NCBI GenBank assembly: GCA_963786975.1
Contig: CAWBBE010000005.1
Location: 620,001 to 684,000, forward strand
DNA: 64,000 nucleotides
Reading direction: 5' to 3'
Source: Palsa-506 sp963786975
GTDB lineage: Bacteria; Actinomycetota; Actinomycetes; Streptosporangiales; Streptosporangiaceae
Shown here: in pieces, positions 7,385-15,971 of the stretch
Numbering within the stretch: the stretch's first letter is position 1
Layout: each line of letters starts with the position of its first letter
Position numbers and translations under genes: made by a program
Notes under the pieces: generated by a model
The model's database searches: none
What the model saw: the letters and a program-made list of their open reading frames with translations, nothing else
What the model was told of the DNA's origin: nothing

Positions 7385-9295
7385 GTGGCCGGCCCCGACG
7401 GGCGGCTGGTGATTTTCAACCGCGCAGCGGAGGAACTCACCGGCTGGCAGCGCGATGAGGTACTGGGAAAGGAAATGGAGCTGCTCATCCCCGAATACGC
7501 GCGCGCCGAAGTCATGGCGAGCGCACGGACGTACCTGGAATCAGGCGACCGGGATGAGTCTGGCCGCCGGATGCGCATGCCTCTGCTGCGCGCCGACGGG
7601 ACGGAACGCGTGGTCGAGCTCACTCCCGTTCCGCTCATCATCGGCGGCCAGGTGCATTTCTGCGGCTTCCTGCGTGACATGAGCGAGCTGCAGTCGGCCC
7701 ATGTCGCCCTGCTGGACAGCGAGGGGCGCTTCCGGCTGCTTTCGCAGCTGGCGCCGGTCGGCATCGTGCAGGCTGACCTCGCCGGGACGTGCACGTACGC
7801 CAACGACCACTGGTGCGGGCTGACCGGGATGACGGCGCCGCAGCTAGTCGGCGCGCCCTGGTCGGCGGCCATCCACCGCGATGACCTTGAGCCGCTGGAA
7901 CGCCAGTGGGCAGCCGCGGCCGCGACCGGCCGGGAATTGCGCACCGACTGCCGCCTGAGCGCGGCCGATGGGGGCGTGGTCTGGGTGCACATCGCGGTCG
8001 TGCCCGTCTCGGGTGCCGACGGGAGCCCGCTCGGGTTCCTGACGGCGGCCACCGACGTCTCCGACCGTAAACGGGCCGAGGCAGCAGCGGAAAGGCTATT
8101 CAAAGCCGAACGGGCCGCCCGCCGCGACCTGGCCGATCAGACCGAGCGTCTTAACGCCCTGGTTACTTCGGCCATCCCTGGCATACTCGTCGAAAATGAG
8201 CACGGCATCATCACGCAGGTCAACCAGAGCTTCTGCGATATGTTCGGCATCGTCGGCGGACCCAGCCAGCTGATCGGCACGACCGCCGCCAGGACCGCGC
8301 TCCGGATCCGGCGGGCCTTCGCCGATCCCGGTGAGTTTCTCCGCCGGGCGGCCAAGCTGCTGACTGACCGCCGGCCGGTCGCCGAGCTGGAGTTCGCCGC
8401 CGCTGACGGCCGGACCATCGAATGCGACTTCGCGCCGGTGTTCGTGGACGACAATTATCGCGGCATTATGTGGGGCGTCGCCGACGTGACCCATCGCCAG
8501 GTGCTCATGGAAGAGCGTCAGCGCCTGCTTGAGGCCGAGGCCGCCGCCCGCGAGGCGTCCGAGCTGGCCCGGGTCAGCCTCGCCGAGCAGAACAACAGGC
8601 TGCAGGAGCTCGACGAGGCCAAGTCGCAGTTCATCTCCACCATGTCGCATGAGCTCCGCACGCCGCTGACCTCGATCATCTCGTTTTCCGAACTGATCAT
8701 GGACGATGCGCGCGCGCTCACTCCTGACGCCGTCAGCTCGCTGTCGGTTATCCAGCGGAACGCCGAGCGGCTGCTCCGCCTTGTCGGCGACCTGCTGCTG
8801 CTCAGCCGCCTGGAAGCGGGCGTCATCCCGCTGGATGTTGCCGCCGTCTCGGTCCCCGACCTGGTCGGTGAGGCGGTCCGCTCCGGGTCGGCGACCGCGG
8901 CCGGGTGCGGCGTCACGCTGGCGGCCACCGTGGCGGACGGGCCTGCGATCGAGGGCGATCGGCTCCGGCTCCAGCAGGTCCTTGACAACCTGCTGTCCAA
9001 CGCAGTCAAGTACTCCGGCCAGGATGGTCAGGTCCGGGTCGACGCGCGCCACGACGGCCGGCAGTGGCGGATTGACGTGGCGGATGACGGGATCGGCATC
9101 CCGGCTGACGAGCTTGGCCAGCTGTTCGGCCGTTTCGTCCGTGCCTCCAACGCGCGGACTTCTGGCCTGCCGGGCACCGGCCTTGGGCTGTCGGTAGTAA
9201 AGGCGATTACCGAGTTGCACGGCGGCTGCGTTGAGGTGTGCAGCACGGTGGGCAGCGGAACCACTTTCAGCGTCTTCCTGCCGATAAGCACGTAA
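7385..9295 (+). CDS. Multi-PAS sensor histidine kinase (kinase 1)
   Basis: Three PAS domains (about 1-105, 112-232 and 248-375 from GTG 7385) are followed by a HisKA domain with phospho-acceptor H422 (STMSHELRTPLTS) and a HATPase domain: N box NLLSNAVKYS, G1 DDGIGIP, G2 GLPGTGLGL. No transmembrane helix, so a cytoplasmic sensor. The GTG at 7385 falls inside the first PAS domain. Coding similarity to kinase 2 extends upstream in the same frame to about 7316 (HAELAELQARN), but no start codon exists there. The conserved leader ATG at 7152 is in another frame, so the N-terminus is unresolved: frameshift, sequence error or unusual initiation. Unlike kinase 2 it has no GAF domain. Its response regulator is presumably the OmpR protein encoded after kinase 2. 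Confidence 0.85.
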   Translation: MAGPDGRLVIFNRAAEELTGWQRDEVLGKEMELLIPEYARAEVMASARTYLESGDRDESGRRMRMPLLRADGTERVVELTPVPLIIGGQVHFCGFLRDMSELQSAHVALLDSEGRFRLLSQLAPVGIVQADLAGTCTYANDHWCGLTGMTAPQLVGAPWSAAIHRDDLEPLERQWAAAAATGRELRTDCRLSAADGGVVWVHIAVVPVSGADGSPLGFLTAATDVSDRKRAEAAAERLFKAERAARRDLADQTERLNALVTSAIPGILVENEHGIITQVNQSFCDMFGIVGGPSQLIGTTAARTALRIRRAFADPGEFLRRAAKLLTDRRPVAELEFAAADGRTIECDFAPVFVDDNYRGIMWGVADVTHRQVLMEERQRLLEAEAAAREASELARVSLAEQNNRLQELDEAKSQFISTMSHELRTPLTSIISFSELIMDDARALTPDAVSSLSVIQRNAERLLRLVGDLLLLSRLEAGVIPLDVAAVSVPDLVGEAVRSGSATAAGCGVTLAATVADGPAIEGDRLRLQQVLDNLLSNAVKYSGQDGQVRVDARHDGRQWRIDVADDGIGIPADELGQLFGRFVRASNARTSGLPGTGLGLSVVKAITELHGGCVEVCSTVGSGTTFSVFLPIST

Positions 9296-9344
9296 AAGCG
9301 CTGCTTAACAGCGACAAGCCAATATGTACGCCGGGCGGGGGTGA

Positions 9345-9537
9345 CGCTGATTCGGGTGGCTCGCGGCGGGTAATAGTGCTGGTGACGGGGAAGACGGGGA
9401 AATCTTTCCGGGACTTATGCGTCCATCATGGACATTCCTGCCGAAACAGTTCTCGGCGCGGACAGGCCACTGATCGGTATGGCAGTAGGACAGCTCACGG
9501 GGTAGGTGGACCGCTGCATCATGGGGGGATCTTCGGA
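9345..9537 (+). repeat. Duplicated leader region, copy 2 (upstream of second histidine kinase)
   Basis: Collinear with 6960-7170. It also ends with the AGGTGGACCGC box and an ATG (9521) followed by GGGGG. Frame +9521 runs about 48 codons before a stop and is not the kinase frame, whose first ATG is 9600. Together with the rest of 9296-9599 it is a 300-base gap with no other gene. Conservation of the out-of-frame ATG in both copies may mean a leader peptide, or simply common descent. Confidence 0.6.
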
Positions 9538-9599
9538 TAAGTACGGCGGCCCAGCAGGCGACGGGCGCGGACCGCAGGCCCGCGTCGCCGGTCGACCTG

Positions 9600-12047
9600 A
9601 TGGGATTCGCTGTCGGCGAGGTGCTGCGGGACGACGCCCCCGGCAGCGCCGGAGCGGGCGGCGCTGAAGCACGCGCAAGTGTGCTGCCGGTGATCCTCGA
9701 TGCGCTCGCCAAGCTCTTCGAATGCTCGGCAGCCATTGCGCTAAGGCAGGACGCGGGCCGCGAACTGGTCGTCCTGGCCGCCCATCCCGCCGCTGCCGCT
9801 GCCGATCAGGCCCTGCTCGCGCAGCTCAGTGCCCTGTCCGCGGACCACCAGAACCTGGCCGTCAGCGGCGGCTACTTCGAGGCCGCATTGACCTTTGGCG
9901 GGCGGTCAGTGAGCGTCCGGCTGGCTTATGCGGCACCGGAAGCCGGCCGACTCTTGTGCGCGGTCGCGCTGGTCGGGGCACCCGCGCGGTTCGCCGCCGA
10001 CTGCCGGGCCACCACGCGGGGTATCGCCGCGATCGTGGCCGCCCAGGTCAGGCATGCCGGCGTCACCGCTGAGCTGGCGGAACGCCAGGCTCGCACGCTG
10101 GCGATAGTCGAGGGATCACCAGACGCGATCGTCGCGGCCGACTCTGGCCGGCGGCTGGTGGCCTTCAACAAGGCGGCCGAAGATCTCACCGGCTGGCGGC
10201 GTGCAGACGCGCTCGGGAAGGGGCTGGCCGAGGTGCTCATCCCGGAGCGCGACCGGCCTGGGTTCATGCAGAGCACCAGCAACTATCTGGCGTCCGGCGA
10301 CCGGAAAGCATTCGATGGCAGTAAGCGCCTCTCCATTACCCGGGCTGACGGGACCGAACGCAGGGTCGACCTGACCCGCGTCCCGCTCACCGTCGATGGC
10401 GAAGTCTACTTCTGCGGCTTCCTGCGTGACATCACCGAACTGGAGGCTGCTAACGCGGCCCTGCAGCAGAGCGAGACCCGCTTCCGGCTGCTGTCGCAGC
10501 TGGCACCGGTCGGCATCGTCATGACAGACCTGAACGGGATGTTCACCTTCGCCAACGTACGCTGGTGCGAGCTGACCGGGATGACCATGGCACAGGCCCT
10601 CGGCGCGAGCTGGCCAGCGGGCATCCACCCCGACGACGTCGATCGCCTGACCCAGGATTGGGAGCAGGCCGCCGCGGCCGACCAGGAACTGAGCACCGAC
10701 TGCCGGCTCCAGCCGATCGGCCACGCCGAGGCGTGGGTGCATCTTTCCGTCATTCCCATCCTGGGACCGGATGGGTTCGCCAGCGGTTTCCTTGGCGCGG
10801 TCACCGACATCTCCGGCCGCAAGCGGGCCGAGGCGGAAAGGGAACGGCTGCTCGGCGCCGAGCAGGACGCCCGGCGCAGTCTCGCCGACCAGACCGGGCG
10901 TCTCAACAGCCTGATTGCCGCTGCCATCCCCGGCATCCTGGTTTCCGACGAGCACGGACTGATCACGCAGATCAACGTCAGCTTCTGCAACATGCTCGGC
11001 ATAGCGGAACCTGGCGACCAGATCATCGGAACATCAGCGGGGGAGATGGTGCTCCGGATCAAGGACGTGTTCGCCGACCCCACCGAATTCGTCCGCCGCA
11101 CCGGTATCGCCTTCACCGCCCGGCAGCCGGTGGACGGCCAGGAGATCAAGTGCGCCGACGGCCGCACCTTGGAGTGTGACTACTGGCCGGTCTTCGTCGA
11201 CGGCGACTACCGCGGCGACCTGTGGCTGGTCTGGGACATGTCCGAGCGCAAGGCGTTCGCCGACCAGCGCGAGCGCCTGCTCGAGGCCGAGCTGGCCGCC
11301 CGCGAGGCTGCCGAGCAGTCGGAGGCCAGACTGGCCGAGCAGAACGCCAGGCTGCAGGCGCTCGACGGCGCCAAGACGCAGTTCATCTCCACCATGTCAC
11401 ACGAGCTCCGCACGCCGCTGACCTCGATCATCTCGTTCACCGAGCTCATCATGGACGATGCGCGCGAGCTCAGCCCTGACACCGTCAGCTCGCTGTCCGT
11501 CATCCACCGGAACGCCGACCGGCTGCTCCACCTGGTGGGCGAGCTGCTCCTGCTCAGCCGCCTGGAGCATGGCGTCATCCCGCTCGATCTCGCTTCCGTC
11601 TCGGTCCCCGACCTGGTCAGCGACGCGGTCCGGTCGGCGTCGGCCAGCGCGGCCGGGAGCGGCATCACACTGGACGCCACCGTGGTGCCCGGGCCGCCGG
11701 TGCAGGCGAATCCGGTCCGGCTCGGACAGGTCCTGGACAACCTGCTTTCCAACGCGATCAAGTACACCGGCCAGGATGGCAAGGTGGAGGTCAAGGCCAG
11801 CCACGATGGCCAGCGATGGCGGATCGACGTCGCGGACAACGGGATCGGCATTCCGGCCGGCGAACTCGGCCGGCTCTTCGACCGGTTCGTCCGCGCCTCC
11901 AACGCCCGGCTGGCGGGCCTGCCAGGCACCGGCCTCGGGCTGGCGGTGGTAAAGGCGATCACCGAGCTGCACGGTGGCAGCGTCGAGGTGTGCAGCGTGG
12001 TCGACCAGGGCAGCACGTTCAGCGTCTACCTGCCGGTAAGCCCATGA
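9600..12047 (+). CDS. GAF-PAS-PAS-PAS sensor histidine kinase (kinase 2)
   Basis: 815 residues. The N-terminus (about 20-165) looks like a GAF domain (ILDALAKLFECSAAIALRQD, TTRGIAAIVAAQVRHA). Three PAS domains then match those of kinase 1 one for one, including the paired motifs EVYFCGFLRDITELE and SQLAPVGIV. The HisKA histidine is H601 (STMSHELRTPLTS); the HATPase has NLLSNAIKYT, DNGIGIP and GLPGTGLGL. No membrane segment. The start at ATG 9600 has a poor ribosome-binding site. The stop overlaps the start of the OmpR regulator gene (ATGA), so kinase and regulator are translationally coupled and surely partners. The gene pair arose by tandem duplication with kinase 1 losing, or kinase 2 gaining, the GAF part. 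Confidence 0.9.
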   Translation: MGFAVGEVLRDDAPGSAGAGGAEARASVLPVILDALAKLFECSAAIALRQDAGRELVVLAAHPAAAAADQALLAQLSALSADHQNLAVSGGYFEAALTFGGRSVSVRLAYAAPEAGRLLCAVALVGAPARFAADCRATTRGIAAIVAAQVRHAGVTAELAERQARTLAIVEGSPDAIVAADSGRRLVAFNKAAEDLTGWRRADALGKGLAEVLIPERDRPGFMQSTSNYLASGDRKAFDGSKRLSITRADGTERRVDLTRVPLTVDGEVYFCGFLRDITELEAANAALQQSETRFRLLSQLAPVGIVMTDLNGMFTFANVRWCELTGMTMAQALGASWPAGIHPDDVDRLTQDWEQAAAADQELSTDCRLQPIGHAEAWVHLSVIPILGPDGFASGFLGAVTDISGRKRAEAERERLLGAEQDARRSLADQTGRLNSLIAAAIPGILVSDEHGLITQINVSFCNMLGIAEPGDQIIGTSAGEMVLRIKDVFADPTEFVRRTGIAFTARQPVDGQEIKCADGRTLECDYWPVFVDGDYRGDLWLVWDMSERKAFADQRERLLEAELAAREAAEQSEARLAEQNARLQALDGAKTQFISTMSHELRTPLTSIISFTELIMDDARELSPDTVSSLSVIHRNADRLLHLVGELLLLSRLEHGVIPLDLASVSVPDLVSDAVRSASASAAGSGITLDATVVPGPPVQANPVRLGQVLDNLLSNAIKYTGQDGKVEVKASHDGQRWRIDVADNGIGIPAGELGRLFDRFVRASNARLAGLPGTGLGLAVVKAITELHGGSVEVCSVVDQGSTFSVYLPVSP

Positions 12048-12866
12048 GCGCGCAGATCCTGTGCATCGAGGACGACGAGGACATCGCGCTCGCGATCAGC
12101 ATGGTCTTGCGCCGCGCCGGGTTCGAGGTCATCGGTGCCGCGGACGGCAGAGACGGCCTGCGCGCCTTCCACGCGGGGCGGCCGGATGTCGTCCTGCTCG
12201 ATATCGGGCTGCCCACGCTGGACGGCTGGGAGGTGCTTGAGCGCATCCGCGACCTGAGCGACGTTCCGGTGATCATGCTGACCGCGCATGGCCTTGAGTC
12301 CGAAAAGGTTCGCGGCCTGGCGCTCGGCGCGGACGATTACCTCACCAAGCCGTTCGGCAACGCCGAGCTTGTCGCCCGCGTCCAGGCGATGCTGCGGCGA
12401 AGCCGGCCATCCAGGCCGGAAGCCGAGAATCTACGCGGACGCCATCATCCAGCTGAACTTCGCCGCCCGCGAGGTCCGCATCGGCGACGAGGTGATCGCG
12501 CTCACGCCCAGCGAGTTCCGGCTGCTGGCCGCCCTGGTCCGGCATGCCGGGCAGACCCTGTCCCCGGACCAGCTGCTCGAGCAGGCCTGGAACGACCCGA
12601 TGCGGGTCGGCCCCGAGCGGGTGAAGTTCGCGATCATGCGACTGCGCCGCAAGCTCGGCCAGAACGAGAGCAGCGGCTCGCCGATCGAGGCAGTCAGGGG
12701 ATTCGGCTACCGGTATGTAGCGCCGCCGGCCGGCTGGCAGGCGAAACAGCTGCGCGGCCGCCCCGCCGCCGCCGAAGCTGCCCGCGGCGGCAGGGCCCCT
12801 CAGCCGCGACGGCCCACCAGCCCGGCTGCGATCAGCGGCGAGCATGACCGCGACTCACGGAGGTGA
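12044..12866 (+). CDS. OmpR-family response regulator, frame break between domains
   Basis: The receiver domain starts at ATG 12044 (MSAQILCIEDDEDIALAIS) with acceptor Asp in LLDIGLPTLDGWE, Thr in MLTAHG and Lys in LTKPFG. It reads on to MLRRSRPSRPEAENL, then the winged-helix domain continues one frame later as IYADAIIQLNFAAREVRIG through SEFRLLAALVRHAGQTLS and GFGYRYVAPP. An extra base between about 12395 and 12435 would explain this. The C-terminal 45 residues are a Pro/Arg/Ala-rich tail not usual in the family. ATGA overlap with kinase 2. It should be the output of one or both kinases and probably controls this operon. Its stop (12864-12866) lies in the ribosome-binding region of the next gene. 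Confidence 0.8.
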
Positions 12867-12876
12867 GCTTGCAGAC

Positions 12877-14145
12877 ATGACCACCATCGATCCAGCCTCG
12901 TCGCGAGGGCGGATCCTGCTCGTGGAGGACGAGTTCGAGGCTGGCAACTTCGTTATCCAGGTCCTCGCCGTACGGAATGGGTTTGAGGTGGTGCATACGC
13001 CCGACCCGGCGATAGCGCTGCAGCTCGTTGAGTCCGAGTCCTGGGATCTTGTGCTAACGGACGTCGAGATGCCCGGCATGACCGGCATCGAGCTCCTGGA
13101 AAAGGTACGGCAGGCGGATCCCTACCTGCCGGTCGCGGTCGTCACGGCACATGCCACTGTGGACGTCGCCATCGGCGCACTGCGCAATCATGCCGACGAA
13201 TTCCTGGAGAAACCGCTGCGGCCGGCGCCGCTGGTCGCGATCGCTGCCGCCCTCATCGCCAAGGGGCGCGCCGCCAGGCTGGCCGCACGCGAGATGGTGC
13301 TGGCCATCGGCGCGCACCCGGATGACGTCGAGATCGGCGCGAGCGGCGCGCTCGCGGCTCACCGCGAGATGGGGCATGACATCGCAATCCTGACGCTGAG
13401 CCGTGGTGCCCGCGGCGGTGTGGAGGACATGCGAGCGGGCGAGTCCGCTCGGGCGGCCCGGATCATCGGAGCCGAGCTCTACCTCGAGGACCTGACGGAC
13501 ACCAGGATCAGCGAGGGCGACCCGACGATCAGCATTATCAGCCGGGTGATCGGCGAAGTGCAGCCGACCGTGATCTATACGCACTCGATCCATGACGTAC
13601 ACCAGGACCACCGCAACACGTTCCGGGCCGCGATGGTCGCGGCGCGCGAGGTAGGCCGGATTTACTGCTTTCAGTCGCCGTCGGCGACCGTGGATTTCCG
13701 GCCGACCAGGTTCGTCGGCATCGACGGCTACCTCGACGTGAAGCTCCAGGCGATCGATGCCTTCGGATCCCAGGTCGCGATGCGGGCCTATCTGGACCCG
13801 GATCTGATCAGGTCGACGGCGCGGTACTGGTCCCGGTTCTCCGATGAACGCTACGCAGAGGCATTCGAGGTGATCCGCGACGGCGCCGCCGTCGCGACCG
13901 GCCACGGCGCCGGCCAGCCGGAGTACGCGCCGGCTCAGCCCACATCATCCATCCTGCCTGCCAGCGCCCCACCGGCCTCGCCGCCCGGTCAGCCTGCGCC
14001 TGATCGCGTCGCGCCTGCTCCGAGGTCAGGTCAGCCTGCGCCTGATCGCGTCGCGTCGGCCGCGCGGTCAGGTCCGCCCCCGCCGGAACAGCCCGTGCCA
14101 GCCCGCTGGGGTACCGAGCCCGGAGGTAACGATGAGCCCGAATGA
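12877..14145 (+). CDS. Receiver domain fused to a PIG-L/LmbE-type N-deacetylase
   Basis: 422 residues from ATG 12877, chosen over ATG 12844 because GGAGGTGA lies just upstream. Residues 1-130 are a CheY-like receiver: acidic pair E17/D18, acceptor D62 (LTDVEMPGMTG), T90 (VVTAHA), K112 (LEKPLRP). Residues 138-345 are a PIG-L deacetylase with the zinc motif GAHPDDVEIGASG (H147, D149, D150) and the second motif HQDHRNT (H242, D244, H245). PIG-L enzymes remove N-acetyl groups from GlcNAc-type conjugates (MshB, GlcNAc-PI deacetylase). The tail is Pro/Ala-rich with a duplicated APDRVA segment. No DNA-binding domain, so phosphorylation would act directly on enzyme activity or localisation (inference). 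Overlaps the next start. Confidence 0.88.
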   Translation: MTTIDPASSRGRILLVEDEFEAGNFVIQVLAVRNGFEVVHTPDPAIALQLVESESWDLVLTDVEMPGMTGIELLEKVRQADPYLPVAVVTAHATVDVAIGALRNHADEFLEKPLRPAPLVAIAAALIAKGRAARLAAREMVLAIGAHPDDVEIGASGALAAHREMGHDIAILTLSRGARGGVEDMRAGESARAARIIGAELYLEDLTDTRISEGDPTISIISRVIGEVQPTVIYTHSIHDVHQDHRNTFRAAMVAAREVGRIYCFQSPSATVDFRPTRFVGIDGYLDVKLQAIDAFGSQVAMRAYLDPDLIRSTARYWSRFSDERYAEAFEVIRDGAAVATGHGAGQPEYAPAQPTSSILPASAPPASPPGQPAPDRVAPAPRSGQPAPDRVASAARSGPPPPEQPVPARWGTEPGGNDEPE

Positions 14146-15126
14146 TCTCGCCACCGGTCCGGTCCGTGTCCTGGTGACCGGGCCGGCGGACCGGCCGCGG
14201 TCTCGGTGCTCAAGTCGTTGCGGGCCGACCCATCGGTCACCCTGATCGCAGCGGACATGGACCCGTGGGCGGCCGGCCTGTACCTGGTCCCGGCGGCCAA
14301 CCGGACGCTGATTCCGGCCGGGCTGGCGTTGGGATTCGCCGACGTGCTACTGCAGCGGTGCGTCGCGATGCACATTGACATCGTGATTCCCACCGTCGAC
14401 GCCGAACTCAGGCCGCTTGCCGCCGCCCGCGCCCGGTACGCCAGAGCCGGGTCGAGGCTGCTGCTTGCCCGGGATCGTGCGCTTGGCCTGACCCTGGACA
14501 AGCTGGCACTCGCCCGGTGCTGCGAGGGCGTCGTCCGGGTGCCGAGGACGGAGGATCTCGGCGGGGCAGACCCGGCCTCATGGTCGTACCCGGTGATCGT
14601 CAAGCCGAGGACAGGCAGTGGATCGCGGGATGTTTCGCTGGTCAAGTCCGCTACCGAGCTTGCCGCGATGACAAGCTCCGAGGATCTCATCGTCCAGGAG
14701 TACCTGCCCGGCCAGGAATACTCGATCGACGTGCTCGCCGACCGCCGCGGCCATGTTATCGCCGCGGTGCCGAGAGTCCGCGAGAAGGTGGACTCGGGAG
14801 TATCCGTGGCCGGCCGCACTGTCCGTGACCGCGAGCTTGAGCAGATCGGTGTGGCCGTTGTCCGGTGCACCGGCCTGAGCTACATCGCCAACGTGCAGTG
14901 CCGCCGGGACCGGGCGGGCAGGCCGGCCCTGCTTGAGGTCAATCCGCGCGCGCCGGGGGCGCTGCCGCTTACCGTGGCGGCCGGGGTCGATATGCCGCGG
15001 CTCGCCCTCGACGCGATGCGCGGCCGGCCAGTGCCCGAGCGGGTCGCGTTCCGCGAGATCGCCATGGTCCGCTTCCTTGAGGAGCGCTTTATCGAGCTTG
15101 ACGAGGTCAGGCGGGTGGCGGCGTGA
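14132..15126 (+). CDS. ATP-grasp ligase (CarB-like), one base missing near the start
   Basis: Start ATG 14132 has a strong GGAGG and overlaps the deacetylase gene. The N-terminus reads MSPNDLATGPVRVLVTG and then goes out of frame at the G run at 14180-14182. With one more G it would read VTGAGGPAAVSVLKSL, the expected glycine-rich loop, and join the rest of the protein. If uncorrected, the first in-frame start is ATG 14206. Later motifs: WSYPVIVKPRTGSGSRDVSLV (ATP-binding lysine and glycine-rich loop), VQEYLPGQEYSIDVL, and LLEVNPRAPG (metal-binding Glu/Asn). Such enzymes make a carboxylate-amine or similar bond. The substrate is unknown; the neighbouring deacetylase could expose the amine it uses (inference). 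Confidence 0.75.
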
Positions 15127-15971
15127 CCAGCGCGGCCAGGCCGTCTGCCTCGTCCGGACCGCGCGTCCCGGCGGCCACAGGCGCCCCGGCCGGGGCAAGC
15201 TCGGCCGTATCACTTGCTGAGGACTATCACGTCCACTCGCTGTTCTCGGACGGCGTGAGCTCGGTCACCGAGAACGTCGGCGCTGCCCAAAGCCGCGGGC
15301 TGCGCCGGCTGTGCCTCGTCGACCACGTGCGGCGGGACACCACCTGGGTGCCGAGCTTCGTTGCCGCCGTGCAGCCGCTGCGGGAGACCCCCGGCATCGA
15401 CATCCTTGCCGGAGTGGAAGCCAAGATCCTGGACCGGGCCGGCCGGCTCGACCTGCCCGGCGCAGCGGACGCCCTGGCCGGCATCGATCTGGTACTGATC
15501 GCCGATCACCAGTTTCCGGCCGCACATGGCCCCGTGCTCCCGCCGGAAATGCGCGCCGCGATCAACAGCGGTGCGGCCAGCCCGCAGGAAGTGATCGGCT
15601 GCCTGGTCCAGGCGACGGCCAGCGCACTGAGCCAAGTCGAGCGACCGGTGCTCGCGCACCTGTTCAGCGTGCTGCCCAAGATGGGCCTGGCTGAGTCAGA
15701 CGTGCCTGATCACCTTCTTAGCCTGCTCGCCAGCCGCGCCAGTGACGCCGGGGCCTTGGTCGAGGTGAACGAGAAATGGTCCTGCCCATCGGCGCGAACC
15801 CTGCGAGCGTTCGCGGGCGCCGGCGTGCATCTTGTTGCCAGCACCGACAGTCATGACTGCAAAGACGTCGGCGCTTACGACTCGGTAGCCCGCACGCTCC
15901 GGGCCGTGTTCCCTGACGCCATCGTCCCCAGCGCCGCCCTTCCCGGTGCAAGGTCCCCCGGTGCCGCCTGA
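15123..15971 (+). CDS. PHP-domain metal-dependent phosphoesterase
   Basis: 282 residues from GTG 15123, overlapping the ATP-grasp stop (GTGA). PHP metal motifs in order: DYHVHSLFSDG (His-X-His, with the following Asp), LVDH, GVEAKI (Glu), a central His in VLAHLFSVLP, and ASTDSHD near the end (Asp-X-His). This matches the histidinol-phosphatase/YcdX-like branch. No signal peptide. A phosphatase acting on a small phosphorylated intermediate is the safest reading. Sandwiched between the ATP-grasp and glycosyltransferase genes, it probably belongs to the same biosynthetic route. Confidence 0.82.
   Translation: MTSAARPSASSGPRVPAATGAPAGASSAVSLAEDYHVHSLFSDGVSSVTENVGAAQSRGLRRLCLVDHVRRDTTWVPSFVAAVQPLRETPGIDILAGVEAKILDRAGRLDLPGAADALAGIDLVLIADHQFPAAHGPVLPPEMRAAINSGAASPQEVIGCLVQATASALSQVERPVLAHLFSVLPKMGLAESDVPDHLLSLLASRASDAGALVEVNEKWSCPSARTLRAFAGAGVHLVASTDSHDCKDVGAYDSVARTLRAVFPDAIVPSAALPGARSPGAA

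Noticed and set aside
12288..12866. Winged-helix part of the OmpR regulator as a separate gene from ATG 12288
   Set aside because: The ATG is inside the receiver domain coding region in another frame, and the domain order is that of a normal OmpR protein interrupted by one base.
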